From: Actinomortierella ambigua
Taxonomy: Eukaryota > Mortierellomycota > Mortierellomycetes > Mortierellales > Mortierellaceae
Assembly (NCBI GenBank): GCA_016098155.1
Contig: JAAAJB010000021.1
Location: 60,439-124,438 of the forward strand
Reading direction: 5' to 3'
Length of the DNA stretch: 64,000 nt
Shown: positions 13,046-24,071 of the stretch, piece by piece
How the letters are laid out: every line of letters begins with the position of its first letter
How positions within the stretch are numbered: position 1 is the first letter of the stretch
The notes under the pieces: model-generated
What the model saw: the letters and a program-made list of their open reading frames with translations, nothing else
Databases searched by the model: none
What the model was told of the DNA's origin: nothing
Program-made: the position numbers and the translations under genes

Positions 13046-13197
13046 CTTTCATTGAGTAAACAGGAGGCCTCGAGGTAGAATGCGACGCGTTTACCCGCAG
13101 CGATTCCCGCAGTATTTGCAGCCCATTGACTGGATAGGAGCGACCTATGATAGGATGTGAAGTAGTCATCATCTTCAAGGGAAGGACTGTCAGGCAT
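13046..13197 (-). CDS. Possible first exon of an unidentified divergent gene
   Basis: A minus-strand ATG at 13197 opens 50 codons that look like protein rather than low-complexity sequence, with motifs MPDSPSLEDDDYF and SSQWAANTAGIAAGKR. It ends in phase 2 at a perfect GTGAGT donor at 13045. The ATG lies only 95 bp from the eIF5-like ATG on the other strand, which would make a compact divergent promoter. I could not find a convincing second exon in 12100-13040, and I do not recognise the family. It may be a real small gene with a distal exon, or a fragment. Confidence 0.3.
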
Positions 13198-13291
13198 TTC
13201 CTTTTTAAGCTGCCTTGCAAATATACTCACTTTCTCACTCTCACTCTCTCTCACGCACACGCACACCATCTCGCATCCACCTCAAGAAAGA

Positions 13292-15064
13292 ATGCCTCCA
13301 CGACTAGCTCAGGCGCCTAAAAAGGGCATCAGCAAGAAGAAGCTCATGGCATCCATGGTGAACATTCCAAGCACCAACCCAGACCCTTACTACCGCTACA
13401 AGATGTACGTGTCATGCTCCATGAACAACACTCACGCCACTTCAATGAGGAATTAGCAAAACTCATAACCGTTTGCATGCATCCACTCCTTCCTATAGGC
13501 CTTCGCTCGAGCTTCGGTACAACCCAGCACGGATAAGGACCAACAACCCACAAAAGGAACCCATTGAAGTGCCGGCATCCACCGTTATCCAGAACCTGCC
13601 TGCGGTCGCCAAGGCCCTGAACCGGCCCCTGGAATATTTGTCAAAGTTTCTGCAGCTCGAGCTCGGGGAGGACTACACCGCTGCCTTGGATGACCGCCAA
13701 AAGATCTTGAAGATCCAAGGTGGTGAGATCCCACAGACCGAATTGATGAAGCTCGTCGATAAATTTATCCGCCGCTTCATCCTCTGTGCATTGTGCAAGA
13801 ACCCAGAGACAGCCTTGGTCAGTCTCTTCTTCTTCTTCCTGTCGCGCGCGAAGCAAGAAAGAAAAAAGGTATGACACATAATAGAATACACGAGTCTTAC
13901 CAGCCTTTCTTCTCTCTTTCCTCATATTCGATACCCTTAGACAATCTTCAATACGCACATCATGCGCGAATGCGGAGCATGTGGCATGGCCAGCAAGGTC
14001 GATCGCTTCTCCAAGCTCACCCGTTTCATTCTACGCAACCGTCAGTTTGGCATGGGGTTTGCTTCCGTGGCTGTAGATACCTCAAAGTAAGAAACAAGAC
14101 AATCTGATTTTTTTTTTGGCCTTTTCTCATTCTGGTTTCTGACCCGCTGACTTTTGGTTTTTATTTGCACCTATAACACCTTTTCAACAACAACAAAATA
14201 GATGTCGCTTTTTGAAAGAAGGCGCCTCAGCACCTCAAGGAGGTAAGACGGCGATGGGAAACGCCAATGGCTTCAGGAACGGCGTCAAGGTCGCCACAGC
14301 GGCAGAGATGGCGCAGGAAGACGACGACGATGACCACAGCGACGAAGAAGATGACCACGATTGGGTCTTTGATTCTTCCCAGGCGGCTGTCCAAGCCAGA
14401 CGTGAGGCAGAGCAGGATCTTATTGATCGCATTGAAAAGATTATGAACAGTGGATTGGGTGACAAAGGCAAAGGTATATATATATATATATTATGGGAAA
14501 GAGTTCAACATCTACAGATGATGACCCCAGTTTACAGCACGTGATTCTGACCCCCCTTTCTGATTTTTTTTATCAGATCCTTATATCATCTTCCGAGATT
14601 ATGTTACTACACCCCTCGACGACCAAGGAGGCACCCTACCTGACAAGGACGAGGTGCTTGGCAAGTTTTACGCGCTAGACATGGAGAAGGAGGGTGCCAT
14701 TGTGGTCCTGGAAAAGCTTCTTGAGCGCCAGTGCCAGCGCGAACAAGGCCAAGACCGGATAGGCCTTGATGGCGACGACCGCAACGACAACCCTGGTTCA
14801 GCAGATTCAGAGACAAACTCAGAGACAGAAGCAAGGACAGAGGCAAAGACAGGGGCAGGATCAGAAACAGGCACAAACTCCCATGCGCCACCCGACGACA
14901 TGATACTCATGTCACGCGGCGACTATGCAGAGATGATTCAGCTGCTCAAGGACAGCTTGGAGCGTGAGGTGATTGTTGTCGGTGTTGTCGACAGTGACGA
15001 CGACGACGATAGTGACGACGACGATAGTGACGATGACGATGACAGCCAAGAAGAAGAAGAATAA
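13292..15064 (+). CDS. eIF5-like translation initiation factor, truncated W2 domain
   Basis: Five exons join in frame: 13292-13404, 13499-13817, 13941-14086, 14202-14473 and 14577-15064 (445 aa). The N-terminal half is the eIF5/eIF2-beta fold. DPYYRYKMP carries the arginine that acts as the GAP finger on eIF2-GTP in eIF5. VAKALNRP and KNPETAL follow, and a zinc ribbon is made by CALC and CGAC. A DHDWVFD segment matches the acidic-aromatic linker of eIF5. The C-terminus then departs from the family. Only about 45 residues resembling the start of the W2 HEAT domain remain, followed by a Ser/Thr/Glu repeat and an Asp/Glu tail. Canonical eIF5 has roughly 160 residues of W2 here, which contact eIF2-beta, eIF1 and eIF3c. 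It could be a divergent paralogue that keeps GAP-like chemistry without the assembly module. The N-terminal extension of about 20 residues before the conserved start is basic. Confidence 0.75.
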
Positions 15065-16600
15065 AAACAAAACTCTCCTTCCTCCTTGATGGCATTTGGA
15101 CAGGTTCAAGGCCTGGTTGAGGCGCTACCCTCTGAGAGCTACTCCATCTCTTCTCTCTCCTTCTTTTTTTTTACGCCAACCATCGACAGAAGGTACAAAG
15201 ACACGCACAGTCCTAGCGAGGAAAAGAAAAGAGAGGTCCCAAACGTATGCGTTTGCACGTGTGTGTCTTTCCCTTTTAAGAGTAAGAGGATTCCAGGTTA
15301 TCCTTGAGGCCCTTTATTATTTTTTTTTCTTGGTTCTCTCCAAAGGGGGTACCTTGTTGACAGGAAGAATTGCCAATCCGCCCAACAGAGAGAGGTGAAC
15401 GATGAAATTGTAACGTCCAGCTCGGGGTGTGCCTGGAAATGCATACTTGCGAGCCCAGGGTGAGCAACCCCGAGGGTTGAAAAAAAAAAGAGGGCAGGTA
15501 GCAAAGGGGGGGGGGAGAGAAGGAGGAGGGGGAGAAGCGCATAAGAGCATATTAGTTGTCTCTCCGCGAAAAAGGGCAATTGGGTAATGTGCGAGAGAAC
15601 AGTGCTCGCCCTCACGCGACGCCAATGTGGCCCGCAAAAGGGACCAAAGATTAGTAGTGGGTGTCCCTTTCCTCGCGGTCTTCAAGAAGAGGGCACTCTG
15701 CATTTCACTCATTCCACGGCAGGATCGGACGGATAGCTTTCTGTTTTTCACCTCGAGGGGGTGCGCATAGTTGTGTGTGGGTACACTGTACGCGGTCAGA
15801 AAGACTGCATACGTTGGTAGGTAGGAGAGAGGGTGGTTCTTTGATACCACGCCGCTGCCTTGCTCCTCCCCCCGCTGGCGCTGGGATGGGCTTAGCCCTT
15901 TGTTCTCTCCTGCTGAAAGCGGGTTATGTTCGCCAAGTACTTGGGCGGTACAGGCGAGGCGCATTCGATTGGTATTTTTATCTCCCAGCAGACAACTCAG
16001 TCGCTGCAGGCGAGGAGGGGAGTGTGGAGTGGTCTAGCGAGGGAGATGTGGGTGGAAAGAGAGACATAGAGAGAGAGAGAAAGAGAGAGGAAGAGAGAGA
16101 GAGGAAGAGAGAGGAAGAGAGAGGTGCGCATGCGTGTGCAAGTCTCTCTCTCTCTCTCTCTGCGTGTGTGTTGGGAAAGGAGAGAGAGATAATTGTGAGC
16201 ACTGCCATACCATTTGCGTCGAGTGACAAGCCCACAAAAAGAAACAAGGTTGACCATCGTGTCTAATTATACTCGGCATAGTATATTGGAGAGCAGAGCA
16301 ACAGCAGCAACTGTGGTGTGGCAGCAAAAGCATTTGGACCAAACACAACACCTTCAACAAGCGCAACGACAAAAAAACAAACAAAAACTGAGTTGCATCT
16401 TTTTTTTTTTTTTTCTCTTTCTCATTCATTCATTCAACCTCATCCTTTTCCTCTCCATCCCTCTCTTTCCTCTTCCCTTCTCTCCTCCCTCACCTTCACG
16501 TCCCTCCTCTCTCTCTCTCCCTCTCTCTCTCGACTCCACACCCTTCTATTTGGTGCGCCCTTCCATTTCAGTTTAATATCTTGAATATACTTTTACGACC
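15065..16600. other. Intergenic, no gene seen
   Basis: Contains GA-rich tracts (16060-16130) and CT-rich leader sequence (16390-16560) before the Kre9-like gene. A moderately complex stretch (15290-15960) has an open minus-strand frame, but I find no splice structure or family motif in it. Confidence 0.6.
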
Positions 16601-17876
16601 ATGAAGTTCATCTCGACTCTCACCGTTGCTGGTGCCATGGCCTCGCTCGCCAGCGCCTTTGTCAACCCCACCGAGCCCATCGGCTCGTCCGTCTGGACGC
16701 CTGGCACCAAGGTCAACATCACCTGGACTAACAGCGCTGAGGCCCCCCCACTGTCCGATAAAATGAAGATTGACATCTTCCTCATGACGGGTTCCGATGC
16801 TCCTCAAGTTGAGCTCAAGAAGATTGGTCAGAATGTCTCGACTACCGCTCAGGGCGGCTCGTTTGAGTACACCGTCGACTATGTCGACCCTCCTGGCAAG
16901 AGTAAGTCGCCGTTCTGAGGGACTGAATGAATGAGAAGTGCGGGTTGCAAAAGTGTGAGATATCTACCCCTGCTCGGGAAGAAAGGTTCATTGCTTACAC
17001 ATACATCCAATTTAAGAACATCACCTTGATAATTTCCGACACCCATTGGTCCTATTGGGTTGTACAAACAAAAAGAACAAAAAAAAAAGGAGTCAGTCGT
17101 CCATCTGGTGGATGAACACCATGGGGCCAGAATGCTCCGCATTCGTGTGATCTGCCTTTCCTGGCAAGTCTGCCTGTGTTCTACCGTTTTCCTCCTACAT
17201 GTCCCCCTGGGCCCGTCCCTTTTTTTTTCTTTGGTTTATTCTTGGTGTCTTTTCTCCTGCCTTTTTTTTTTGTTCCTCCATTGAGACCCATCGAGGGACC
17301 TGACCCAAGGAACCCACGGAGTCGTATCCATGCTCCTTTATCGTGGGTCCTACGCGCCGGCCATTGATTGATCCACGGAGCTGCTTTGGCCAATGGTGAC
17401 ACCCTCCCCTCGAAACACGCGTCTCGCGACCTTTACGTCTCCCTGGTGTGGAGATCAAAGAGCAATTTCTTACACCACCGTTTCGTAACTCAATCTTTCC
17501 ATCCCCTTCTTTTCCCCATGTCACTCAAACTTACCTGTGTCTCTTCCGTGATTTGTTTCTTTTCCTAACAGTCTACTTCCTGATGTTCAAGGAAACGGCG
17601 GGCACCGGCCTGACTTGGGCCACCCGCTTCCACATCACCGATGCCAAAGGTGTCAAGAGCACCCTGGAGCCCACTGGAGAACCCAATAAGATCACAGCTC
17701 CCGCTGGATCCATTGTCGCTGCCCCTACCGCCGCGCCCACCACCACTACTACCGGTGCGGATCCTAAGGCAACTGCTGCTGGCACTCCCCCTAGCGCCGC
17801 TGGCACTTTGAAGATTGCCTCGACTGCCGCTGCCGTCGCTGGTTTCGTCGGCGCTGCTGCTCTGGCCTTCTTCTAA
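16601..17876 (+). CDS. Kre9/Knh1-like GPI-anchored cell-wall protein
   Basis: Two exons, 16601-16901 and 17572-17876, give 201 aa. Residues 1-19 are a clear signal peptide ending ASA. The mature part is the Kre9/Knh1 N-terminal beta-sandwich domain (about 20-125): a start of the NPTEPIGSSVW type, VNITWTN, then FLMFKETAG and WATRFHITDAKG after the splice. The fold is typical of the Ser-Thr-rich GPI-anchored proteins common in Mucoromycota. A Thr/Ala/Pro stalk and a C-terminal hydrophobic tail ending AALAFF fit GPI attachment, so it should sit at the plasma membrane or wall. The phase-1 junction (GTAAGT to CTAACAG) restores the domain. The intron is 670 nt, far longer than most in this window. 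The protein is short and lacks other domains, so a structural role in wall glucan assembly is inferred only from the family. Confidence 0.8.
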
Positions 17877-20520
17877 GGGAGGGACGTCCTTAGACCACAC
17901 ACACCACCCAAAAAAAAGTAGTGTAACATACGCAAGCCAACGCTTGTACCGTTTAGCTTTTTATAGATAATTCTTTTGTTTGATGTTTATTTGTCTCTTC
18001 CCAACATACCGACCTTCGTTTTTGACCCTCCTCTGCCTCCTCCCAACCCCCCAACCCCTACTGTGCTTGCCTTTCCCCCCTTGCAGCGTTCGTTGGGGGG
18101 TCCGAGTCATTCCCTAGAAATAACAACACACACACACACAAGGGATGCTCAAACCACTGTTGCTGTTTTGTACCATTTTGTTAGTCTACCACACACTTTC
18201 CCTCGTCTTCGTCCATTCCTGCATATACACACCATTCGATGTCTGTACTTGTATAAAAACGATAATAAGAGAGAGAGACAGAAAAGACGATTTGTGACCC
18301 TTCAGCTAAAAAACACTTTTTTACATTATTTTTTTTTCTTGGGAAATGAGTGGTGACGATGGGGTTCTATGACTGAGGTTATTTGAGAGACTTGGGGGAA
18401 AAAGGGGAAGGATACGGCCTTGAGTGTGGGTGGGACGATGAGCATGAAAACCTCCTGTGCCAATAACTGTCCAATCATCAGAATATTCGCGATCAACCGT
18501 TCCTGCCGATCCAGGTACGCTGATGGATGCCCCTTGATTAGGAGCCAATCATCACGATCAAAATTGAGGGGGAGGGGGGAGGAGGATTCGGCTTACTTGT
18601 CACTTTTTTTTTTTCATCAGTGAATAGAGAAGGAGAGATCGCTGGCCATTTGGTTGCACGCACGAGACACGCGATCCAACCAATTGAAGACAGGAGTTTT
18701 TTTTTTCTCTCTCTCTGCCGACACTCCTGTCAGGGGCACCGGCATCGAAAGGAGAGAGCTACTACCCCGATCGCGATGAAAAAGCTCTCTCGAATAAGCT
18801 GTGTGTGCTCTTGCAGAAAATGTAATAACTGTCTGCGAGGGCAAAGTGAATCAATCAGAATCTCACCTCACCTCGCCCCCCCCTCCTCCTCCTCCTCCCA
18901 GTTCGCTCTCCACAAGGGCTAGAAGTGGTGAAGCGTTGCGTATTCGATTTGCTCAACCTTGGATCGATGCGGACGGATATCGGTGGCCTCCTAGCCAACG
19001 TCAGTCGTGAACCACAAGAACAAGTTGATCTATTCGTCAATGAGTGTCCTTCGATAGTACGGTATATCGTCCGGCAACACTCGACGAATTGATCAACTTC
19101 TTCTTGTGGCCCACGACTGTCAGTGCGTGGAAGAGGAGAGGGGCAGTAAGAGAAATGAAATATACAAATCTTTTATGAGAGGTGGGCTACCATCTCAGCA
19201 ACAGAGGCCTGCCGAGGGGGAAAGCGTCCGTTTTGCGCTTTGCCTCTTGATCGGAACATCTATTTGTATCTCCTCACATTTCAGAACATTGCCTCACACA
19301 CCGCATGTTTGTCAACCTCTAATTTTTCGAAAGGCAGGTCGCTCTGCACTACGTAGTAGCAGGTAGTTGTACCCAAGTACTGTACAGGCAGCCTGTCTAG
19401 TTTTCCTGGGACGTTTGGTGTTGTGCACAACACTCTCCCTCGCGAGTACACAGTACTGTGGTTATTGTATTTTTTTTTTTTTTTTGAGAGCACCAAAGTC
19501 AAATATCAGCCGACATTTTCGATGGTGCTCTCTGAACACACAGGTCCTCATTCTCTCCTCCGCAAGCTAAAGACAAGGTTCGTCAGCTTGAAGAGACAAA
19601 AAGTGAAGCACGCGCAGTTGTGTCTGTAGCGGGTGGTCTTGCTTGGAGTTGGAGTGCGGTCATGGTCCTATTGGTGAAGCGAAGAAAAAGCACTCGACAA
19701 ATGAATGAGAGTGCAATCTATACTTTGCCAGAAAAAGGTGTACTTACTGACGATGCATTCATATTGTTTGTGGTGGTTTGTTATTGCTGGGAAGAGAACC
19801 TGCCGTGGGCATAAATCTGTTTTACACTCAATTCCAGTCCTTCCCGTCTGGGCCATCTCTCTCTCTCTCTCTCTTACCTAGCAGGCCGACGACAGCTACT
19901 TCTACTATCCCGGTCACCCAGCTCCAGGGTTCAGAGAAAGAAGGTTATCGCTGCAATTGAATACAAACTCCTATTCACAGTCTTGATGATCCAAATTGGA
20001 GAGGATCGTCGGTAACATGGGGTGGGAGGTATGAAGGGCAAAAGGAAAGCTAGATAGCTCTCTTCCATGGAAGAAAGCACGAGGCAAGGAGCAAACAACA
20101 GACACAGAGAGAGAGAGAGCCACACCAAGCGGAGATGGGATGGGGATGTGGATGGGATAGGTAGGGTGGTGGGGGGCAAGGGAGTTGGCCTCTGCACGTT
20201 TCTGGCTCACACTGCGCCCAGGCCGGAGCAAACGAAGGAAGGTGTCCCATCCCAACCTTTTTTTTTTCTGGCTCTCTCATGTCTGCCTACTCGCGCTTCT
20301 CTCTTTTCTTTTCTTTCTTTTTCGTCTCTTCTTTCCTCATCCACTCCATTGCTGAGATCCATTCACTCCCCTTCCTGCCATTCGACTCCTATTAACGTCC
20401 CATTGCCCTCCTCCTTCTTCCCTCCCCCCCCCTGCAGTCTCTCTCTCTTTCTTTCTCTCTCTCCCTTGCCAACTACCAACCAAATTCCCTACCAACAAGT
20501 CCTTGTCGCTCAACACCACC
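17877..20520. other. Intergenic with exon-like pieces and an inverted repeat
   Basis: Three things stand out. A minus-strand frame at about 18330-18597 reads like globular protein (motifs DWLLIKGHPSAYLDRQE and VFMLIVPPTLKA). A plus-strand frame at about 18905-19096 reads VKRCVFDLLNLGSMRTD and ends at a TGA. A 123-bp imperfect palindrome at 19001-19123 overlaps the second frame. None could be built into a gene. The remainder is pyrimidine-rich leader for the gene at 20521. Confidence 0.45.
19001..19123. repeat. Imperfect 123-bp inverted repeat (fold-back)
   Basis: Arms at about 19001-19056 and 19065-19123 are complementary over roughly 48 of 58 positions, by my manual alignment. They share blocks such as CAGTCGTG, CCACAAGAA, AAGTTGATC, ATTCGTC and GAGTGT, and enclose a short loop around GTACGGTA. 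The structure resembles a hairpin precursor or a small fold-back element. No flanking target-site duplication was recognised. Confidence 0.75.
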
Positions 20521-22212
20521 ATGCATACCTCGTCGTTCCTCACCTTCCTCGCTACCATGCTTGCTTTGACACTGGCGGTGGTCTCTGCCCAGTCGTCGGA
20601 TGCCCTGCCTTGCTTCCAGGAGAAGTGCTCGGGCTTGATCAGCGTTATCGGCGAATGCGGCATCACTGTCAACAACAACGGTACCATTGCCTGGCCCAGC
20701 ACCGGCAACGAGGCCGAGGCTGAGAAATGCATCTGCACCCAGAAGATCATTGATGCCTACGGTAAGGCATTGCTCTGCTATTCATTCATTCCCTGTCATT
20801 CTTTTCTTCATTCCCCCCCCCTCTTAGTCTCGTCTCTCTCCGGTCAAAAATGCCCCTACCACATGCCCACCCCCAGCTTATTTTGCGTACTCTTTGTATT
20901 TGCCAATCAACCAGGGAGAGGGAGAGAGTGTAGTATGTGTGTATGTGAGTGAGAAAGAGAGAGAGCCCTGTATGGGAATGAACTTTCACGAGATAGAAAA
21001 AAGGGAGGATGGGGGGAGGATGGGTGCAGAACAGCTATATGGAGACCATCCCAGCGGCTTGCTTCCACCTTTCACCTCTCTCCTTCACTTTCTCTTTTTC
21101 TCTTTCTGGAACAAGAAACGCATGGAAGGTCTGGGATTTGGCGTTGTGGGTGAAGCACCGAAAGCAGCAGACCTGTTTCTTTTCATGCAACGGAAAGGCG
21201 AGAAACGTGGGTTTTTCGGCCCTCTCTCCAGGTGGTGATGCTGCTGCGGGGGGGGGGCAACGTACAGCAGAGGACAGAGAGACTAGAATGATGATATTGG
21301 TGATATATTATGAGAGCAACAGCAAGTTGTCTCTCTTCCTCTCGTCATTTCATTTTCATATACACGCACAAATACTCTCTCTCACTCACTCACTCTTAGG
21401 AAAGAGGGCCATGCCACGCCATGCCCCATGCTTATCTACATTTCATAAGCGACGATGAAATGATGAGAGCCAATATGCAAACAGACGTGTGTGTACGAGA
21501 GAGTGTGCGTATATGTGTGGTTGGTGCTCTTCCCATCGATCGTGGTCCTCACGTTGTGTGATCGGGGTACTTTCTCATGCGTTGTGGGATGGTGGCACGG
21601 AAGCAAACGGTCTTTCTTTTCTTTCTCACTCCCAAGCACAGCCATGCACCTCTTGTCCTCGTTACACCCTCTCAACAACACTAACCAACAGCACTAACCA
21701 ACAACAACGACTAATTCAGAGTAACCACCACTAATTCAACCAACTCGAGATAATCTCTCGAGCAAAGGACCGTGCACAACCCTTTTTTTTTATTATTTTC
21801 GTGCCATTGCGCGTGTCACGCCATTGGCCAATCGGACCGATAAGAGGGTCTACGGAAATCTGTCTTTGTCTTGCTTTTCTTTTCCATGGTGGTGTTTCAA
21901 TTGGAGAACAAACTCCTCCGCGCCTTTTTTAAAACTCGACTCTAGATGTTCTAACCCCCCAGTTGTCTATGTTTGTTTGTCTGTCTGTCTGTCCGTCTGC
22001 CTGATTTAGATCCCTGCTACCAATGCGGCGCCGAGCACCAGCGTATCGGCGCTGACCACAGCACACGGAATCTGGTCGACTCTTGCAACCTCAACGTCAA
22101 GACCAACCTCAAGATGCCCGGCGAGCCCAGCTCGGCCTCGACCGCCAAGACCCACTCCGTCGTCTTCTTTGCTGTCCTGGCTGTCGCTGTCTCGGCCATC
22201 ACTATGGCTTAA
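20521..22212 (+). CDS. Secreted eight-cysteine GPI-anchored protein, CFEM-like
   Basis: Exons 20521-20761 and 22010-22212 join in phase 1 (147 aa). Residues 1-22 form a signal peptide ending VSAQ. The mature chain has exactly eight cysteines in the order C-x4-C-x9-C-x20-C-x-C-x9-C-x2-C-x16-C. The central C-x-C and overall count resemble the CFEM domain of fungal surface and haem-binding proteins, though the spacing is not a textbook match. The C-terminal hydrophobic segment ending AVSAITMA after a Ser-rich stretch suggests a GPI anchor. Four of the nine bases around the acceptor are TTTAG. The 1248-nt intron is exceptional and contains no visible gene. I chose the ATG at 20521 because it begins directly at the signal peptide. 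Function is inferred only from architecture: a cell-surface protein stabilised by disulfides. Confidence 0.7.
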
Positions 22213-24071
22213 GCAAGCCAAGGCACATGGCACTCTTATCCAGCACTTTACGCTCCTTACCCTCTCGCCCTCACCCATCCCCCTATCCCTCTACATTCAC
22301 CTTAAAACTTACTGCACTCACCATCATAATCGACCCCCTCTCTCCCACATTCCCCTCCATTATCTTACTCTATCTATAGACCCGTATCTACTCGCTTGCT
22401 TTTTTTTTTTATTCTTCACAGAATAGAAGGAACCTTTCCAAAAAAAAACACACACACATACACAAAGACATCACGTTATCGACCGTCTCTCTCTTCGTGT
22501 TGCAGCGCAAAAATGGAATGAATGAACACCTCTACTCTATGCATGGGACCCTGGATTCCCTTCCACCTTTGCCCTGCCCATATAAACTGTAGTTGTGGAG
22601 AAGATCGAGCACTCGTTCCAAAGGAAGAGATACCAACCCCCACGTGGGAGGTTTCCCTTCTTTGTGTGCTCTGTCCAACATTATTTTTTTTAAATAGCCC
22701 ATGTTTCAAAGAGGGGGCATACGTTTTGCTTCGGGCTGTCACTGATGTGCGCGTGCGCGGGCGCCAGGATGTGTTCAACGTAACACAGGACCTTCATACC
22801 AAACGAAATAGCTCGAGGAAGGAGAAGTGGAGCAACCCAAGAGCAAAAAGTACCACATGTCGTCTCGTGGGTCTGTGCGAACAGTTAAATTAAACCTTTA
22901 GCAAGACAAACGAGAACACCGGAGGCCGCCGGGGCGTTGCTCAACCTTGTTTCAAAAATGTCTTCAGTTTCAGTTTGATGGGAAGGGCGCCTGCCTGGCT
23001 GTCGGGTCGGCCTGCATCGTACGCTCGGTTAGAAGAGCGAGGGCGAAAATAATAGCCCTTTTCTCTCAACGCGAGGGAGTCTTTCCGATTCCTAAGCTCC
23101 TATTTTTGTCGCAACTATAGTAGCCTAAATTTCTTTTCATATCCCCAGCGCTCAGTTCGAGACAAAACCGGGGGGCGCCAGAGGAGAAGAGGGCGCGTGG
23201 GCATGGACTGGTATATCGCCATGGTATCCTACTATACATACTCACAAAGTGAGCTGGCCCCGAATCACCCTTTGTTTACAATGCGATAGAATCAGACGCT
23301 CCATTTCAACAGCAACAAGAACAAGAAGAAGAAGAAAAAAAAGCAAACCAAACAAAAAATCATACATATTCCGGTGCCCTGCACATCTCATTGCACAATC
23401 TCTTTTATGCTGAAAAAAGGAAAAAGAAAAAGAACAGGAGGGAGGGGGGAGGGGACCAGGAGAAAGGGAAAGGGGGAAGAGACTAAAATATCGCGAACAA
23501 AGGGGGTGTGTGAGAAAAAAAAACACATACTCTCTCTCTCAAGGGATGTTTGTATACCATTGGATGCCCTTCTTTTAACAGCCATCTCTTTCTAGCCATC
23601 CATGGTATTATATAAGAAACCACAAGATCCAGGTTTTCCTTCACTCTCCGCATCTTTCTCGCCTTCAAACCTTTCTTACATACCCACCATCCAACACCCG
23701 CATTATCTCCCCCTCTTTCTCTCTCTCCTCCGCACCCACCCCTCCTCCTCCGTCATCTTCGACAGTGCGTCTCTCTCTCACACACACAGTCTCTCTCTCC
23801 ACACCCTACACCACCGAAGTCAGACCACCCTTTGTGTCACTACACCTATCGTTCACAGAACTCCTCCCTTCAACATTGTTGCCTGTTAGCAACCTTTACT
23901 TTATTCAAAAATCCACACACCTCTATACTGCCCCCCCCCTCCCATAGGAGAAATTCACTAGCAGCATCGAGAAGGAGGAGCAGCGCGAGCGAGTGAGAGA
24001 GAACACGAGCAACACGCACTCGCACGCACGACATACACACACACACACACTTTCTATCTCTCTCTCCTATA
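22213..24071. other. Intergenic, promoter region of the first peptide-precursor gene
   Basis: Non-repetitive sequence at 22500-23250 shows no frame I can support. The last 460 bp hold a TATA element and a C/T-rich leader leading into the gene at 24072. Confidence 0.6.
23606..23615 (+). promoter_or_regulatory. TATA box of the first peptide-precursor gene
   Basis: TATTATATAA lies about 460 bp upstream of the ATG at 24072 and is followed by a C/T-rich leader. The second precursor gene has a comparable arrangement, so both probably use TATA promoters with long leaders. Confidence 0.45.

Larger units (their letters stand above)
6640..13291. other. Long gene-poor, microsatellite-rich interval
   Basis: About 6.6 kb between the winged-helix gene and the eIF5-like gene. 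It holds GA/CT tracts (near 8220-8290, 8750-8850, 9350-9370, 9630-9660), a GT tract (10377-10430), an imperfect CGAA/GACC repeat (11500-11550) and a CA tract (11730-11752). No convincing full-length gene is visible. Three short exon-like pieces, each ending at a donor motif, are reported separately: 8658-8707 plus, 9765-9827 plus and 13046-13197 minus. No tRNA box B was seen by eye. Confidence 0.55.

Noticed and set aside
15317..15964. Minus-strand frame of 215 codons
   Set aside because: It shows no family motif or splice sites, contains homopolymer-derived stretches, and starts without supporting promoter context.
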